Shown: in pieces, positions 60,597 to 64,000 of the stretch
How positions within the stretch are numbered: the stretch's first letter is position 1
Layout: every line of letters starts with the position of its first letter
Source of the DNA: Cheilinus undulatus
Lineage: Eukaryota; Chordata; Actinopteri; Labriformes; Labridae
Assembly (NCBI RefSeq): GCF_018320785.1
Contig: NW_024571684.1
Span: forward strand, 1 to 64,000
Direction of reading: 5' to 3'
DNA: 64,000 bases
Made by a program: the position numbers and the translations under genes
Notes under the pieces: model-generated
Databases searched by the model: none
What the model saw: only the letters and a program-made list of their open reading frames with translations
Told to the model about the DNA's origin: nothing

Positions 60597-61752
60597 GCCG
60601 TGTTTCCATCAGGGGGTCCGGTTTGATTCGGTTTGGTTTGGTACGCTAAACCTCAAAATTGTTATTGTTTCCACAGACATCCGTGCTCTCACTTGGTGGG
60701 CGGACTGTAAAGGTGATGAATGGGAAGTCACATGCAGCGCGAGTCAGCTGGTCCAGCCGCAGAGTTATAGAAAGGATGAGAGACAGAAATCAGTCGGAAA
60801 TAAGCATTAAACAGCTTTATTTCAGCTGAAAGTGCTTTTAAAAAAATAACTGCATCTTAATGATGTTAACCGCTGTCAGTACAGATCCTCAGCTGATGGA
60901 ATACGTGTACAGAGACGTTTGAGTCGTAACGCTACGTTAATATGTGAATATATCTAGTCTAGAACAGTTTATACAACGAAATATGAAAGTTTAGAGCTGT
61001 ACTGTAAGAATATGCTACATTAAAAATAAGGTAAAAGTTCAGCTGGTGTTAGAATCAAACTAGATTAAATCAGAAATCCTGGGTGCGCTGATCTTGTTTT
61101 AAAATAGGCTGCAACCTGAAGTTTTACAAACACGTCCAACAACCACAGAGCGACGTTTTCACAGGTTACCTAAAGTAAGAAGTAGATTAACAATAACTAG
61201 TTACAGTACAGGGAATCAACCAATCTAATGCTTTGTATTCACAAAACTTCAGCATTAATTTAGTTTCACATCCATTGCGGATAGACCAGGCTGATGTGAG
61301 CCTTCAGGCTCTACTTTGTGTTCTTAAAATCAGGTCCAGATAAACATCAGGAAACTTGATTTGTGGCCAGATATCAATATCCACAGATTAGGAAACAGTT
61401 TGGATCTCTGTTGAGTCCAAATATCCCCGATTTAAGTAGACATCAGTGAGTTTTTCTCCCGTTTTTCCCACTCCTAACAGCGCTGACTTCCGTGTTTTGC
61501 AGACTGAAGCTGAGCAGCTATGTCATACGCTGACATGACATCAGTACAACCCCCTATTGTTGTGTGTGTGTAGCTCCACCTTTGTGGGACGGATAGATAA
61601 GATAGGTACCCCTACGAAGGAGTGCCAAAAAGTGGGACAGTACAGGTGTTTTTTTTGGGAACCTTTCCAACTTTTGCTCTATGGAAATACAAAAAAATGC
61701 GTGCCATTCCGCACTGAACTGAGCCAGACCGCTTGGTGGAAACGACCTAATA
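60597..61752. mobile_element. DNA transposon remnant with 'gtttccatca/ttggtggaaac' ends
   Basis: Left end gccgtgtttccatcaggggg, then cggtttgattcggtttgg. Right end ctgaactgagccagaccg, then cttggtggaaacgacc. The ends are inverted relatives, of a type seen repeatedly in fish. The interior is 1.1 kb with no transposase frame. The target repeat is not resolved. Confidence 0.65.
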
Positions 61753-62377
61753 GAGAGCCAGAAGAAATAGTTAGCGTGTAAAAATCAGCTTCGTTGTAAT
61801 TTAGGATGGTAATTGTGTTTATACGATCCCTTTTTCTGCTATTTTTTCTATTTTTTTCTGATTAAAAATATGTGATTGACACATACAAGTTATAAATAGT
61901 GTTTCCCTTTCACTTCATTTCAGCCTATGTGTTAAAATGACTTTATTTTACTTATTCATTGAAACTCTGCTGTCCAATCCTGCTTGCATGCACCGCTACT
62001 CTCTTCATTCATGCAGCTGCTCTGCTTCCTACAGCTTCTCTTTGCAAGTGCCTGATCTTAAATCAGTATTATTCAGCTGTAAATTTCATGCATAACACAA
62101 TTTATGATTTAAAATGTGTTCCTCAACTTTCATAACAATCCCAAATGCCTATAATGTCAGCATCAGCTGCATAGAAACTGTTAAAAGTTACAGCAGAGGC
62201 TCATATTCTACATTAGACATCTATCTATGTCATGCATTAATGCTTCACTTTCTCTCTCTTCCTCTGTCTGATTGGCTGCAGATATGCACAGGTGACTCAT
62301 GCAGCCTTGATGGGTAATGTGATTATTGGAGGAGATATTTCACTGGTTTATTAGTCATGGACAGCTAGCTACAGATT
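61753..62377. other. spacer, nothing recognised
   Basis: No exon or repeat boundary is supported. Confidence 0.45.
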
Positions 62378-62719
62378 AGGGCTGGGCAATTAATCAAAAA
62401 ATAGATTAAATCACAATATGGCCTGCTCCAATTTTCAAATCACAGAAGGTGAAATGTTTCTTAAATTTCAAAATACCCGTTTAAAACTTAATTTTGCAGC
62501 AGAGATGCAATGCATTACATAACCACGCAATCACTCGAATGCCATTTTTTTGGAATAGTCTACAAAAAATCCTACTTTCTTCATTTTTATACTTTTTCTT
62601 ATTAAATATGAAAATGACATAGAAATATAGAGAGCCATTCAATACAAAAAATCATATTCAATTTGCAATATGTTTTAAAATCATCACAATAAAGTATTTT
62701 TTCAAAATTGTTCAGCCCT
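62378..62719. mobile_element. short DNA element with 'agggctg(ggc)aatt' ends
   Basis: Left end tagggctgggcaattaatc; right end aaaattgttcagccctt. The inverted match covers agggctg. The interior is AT-rich and has no frame. It resembles a very common vertebrate element beginning TAGGGCTGGGC. Confidence 0.65.
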
Positions 62720-62779
62720 TGTTTAATCTAATATTGTGGTGGTTGTAAGAGAGAATTATTTATTGCTTGTGTTTGTTTG

Positions 62780-63060
62780 AAAACAAACACAAACATCGTC
62801 AGGAGCCAGCTGAGGTGGTTCGGGCATCTAATCAGGATGCCTCCTGGACGCCTCCCCACAGAGGTGTTCCGGGCATGTCTGGTTGGGAGGAGACCTCGGG
62901 GAAGACCCAGAATATGCTGGAGGAATTACGTATCCTGTCTGGTCGGGGAACGCCTTGCGATCCCCCAGCAGGGGTCGGAAAGTGTCACTGGGGAAAGGGA
63001 TGCCTGGGTAGACTTGCGACCCGGCTCCGGATGAGCGGATGAAGATGGATGGATGGATTA
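62780..63060 (+). mobile_element. Rex3/RTE-like LINE 3' end with GATG tail
   Basis: One frame reads SQLRWFGHLIRMPPGRLP, EVFRACLVGRRPRGRPRICW and VTGERDAWVDLRPGSG, then a stop and gatgaagatggatggatgga. It is the conserved C-terminal end of the fish LINE, 5'-truncated. The same family appears antisense at 28640-28977. The (GATG)n end matches what I remember of Rex3. Confidence 0.8.
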
Positions 63061-64000
63061 TTCAAAATAAAAATTCACTGTGCATTTTCATTGCTGCTGT
63101 CTCTGAGCACCCTCATGTTTTCCTTCAGAAATGCCCGTGAATTTGAAAACATTACAGACTTCCCTTATCCTGTGCAAATGTACCACCCAACTCTGATATC
63201 AGGGAAATTCACAAACTGCTAGAGGTTCACAGGTAATGCTAATGCTAGTACCATGCAAACAGTACTTTATTTTGGATTTAAGAGTGTATTCAACAAAACC
63301 TCCACTTCATAAGGTGTTTTAGCAAAGAAGGTAAAGTGTTGTTTTTGTTTCATGGATGAAATTCAAATAATGTGCTGGAAAAGTTCTTTAGAAAGGACCT
63401 TCCTTGTTAGCACAGCAAGCTATCTCAGAAGAGTAGCTAACCGTCTAACAAATACAAAATTAGATTACAGAGTGAAAAATGAGAGGCTCACTGCCCACTT
63501 TGGGCCGTGAGCCCCCCAGGGCAGCGCAGGGTAGTAACAGGAGGGGTGCGGCAAGGCCAGGCTAAGCAGCACTGGCTGCTAACTTCAGCCCTGTAGAAGA
63601 GGAGAAGTTTACTGATGTCTCCAGATTCAACAATATTATTGCAGTTCTAGTCCAAGACATTGCCAACATTTTGGACTGGAGTGGGAAAGGAGTGGTAGTA
63701 GCTAGGCACACTTTTTTTCTCCTTTTGCATCTACAAAACATAATCAAATCATAGCTGGACAGTGAAAATGAACGGAGTTTGGCAGTCTCACAGCTGCACC
63801 CAAGACGCAAAAAGATCTATAGCACCAGATAAGCCCACAGTAGTCAGTGAAACTATTGCACAACTCAGTATATAAACCTTAAAGATGTTCATTAAGTTTT
63901 TCTTTTCAGGGAATTGTTCATCTTCAGAGAGCCAGATTTTTAAAACTCAAAAAATTTAGGTTTTATTTTTTTTATGTGAAATTTGCAAAAATTATAAAAA
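63061..64000. other. right edge, nothing firmly recognised
   Basis: A minus-strand frame at 63810-63562 and a GC-richer stretch near 63480-63580 may come from another repeat. No ZNRF exon or other gene is supported. Confidence 0.4.

Noticed and set aside
63562..63810. Upstream ZNRF exon
   Set aside because: The minus-strand frame has no CxxC...HxxxC finger or good splice sites; more likely repeat-derived.

Overview
This is ordinary vertebrate nuclear DNA, almost certainly from a teleost fish. It has intron-split genes with canonical GT/AG borders, poly-A signals, and a dense load of fish-type transposons: Tx1/L1-like, L2-like and Rex3-like LINEs, hAT-type non-autonomous elements with 8-bp target duplications, a Tc1 relic, and foldback elements. 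No prokaryotic, organellar or CRISPR features are present.

Two genes can be named, both on the minus strand. TXNL4A (Dim1 / U5-15K spliceosomal protein) is complete in three coding exons (47256-47104, 35008-34905, 34705-34534) and encodes 142 residues. Upstream of it lie the last two coding exons of a ZNRF1/ZNRF2-type RING E3 ubiquitin ligase (59117-59012 and 54043-53986). Three more gene models rest on reading frames that stay open across good splice sites, but I do not recognise their families: a five-exon plus-strand gene (12980-14859, 213 residues), the terminal two exons of a minus-strand gene (24113-23625), and a broken copy of a multi-copy fish protein at the left edge (466-1, minus).

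Layout: 1-3000, broken gene, 31/62-bp minisatellite and two segmental duplications. 3000-12120, three LINE copies back to back. 12980-14859, unrecognised gene. 15800-20240, a transposon nest three layers deep. 20940-26750, MITEs, a LINE tail, a near-perfect 600-bp palindrome and the unrecognised minus-strand gene. 26880-33390, hAT-type elements filled with degenerate repeats, plus Tc1 and Rex3-like fragments. 34270-47650, TXNL4A, whose 12-kb intron 1 is mostly a minisatellite. 47700-50880, two L1 3' ends flanking a 21-bp satellite. 51777-59117, a hAT-type element, then the ZNRF gene with its own intronic element and satellite. 59118-64000, further transposons.

The most interesting signal is the 47-bp satellite filling TXNL4A intron 1 (about 150 units, 39959-47103, plus two units stranded at 37889). 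Its unit is a copy of the TXNL4A exon 1/intron 1 junction: 15 exonic bases, the 5' splice site and about 32 intronic bases. Read in the gene's direction, the intron of this spliceosome gene therefore carries roughly 150 copies of its own 5' splice site. Splicing at any copy would meet a TAG three codons past the true junction. The array's origin is visible in the sequence; any regulatory effect is inference.
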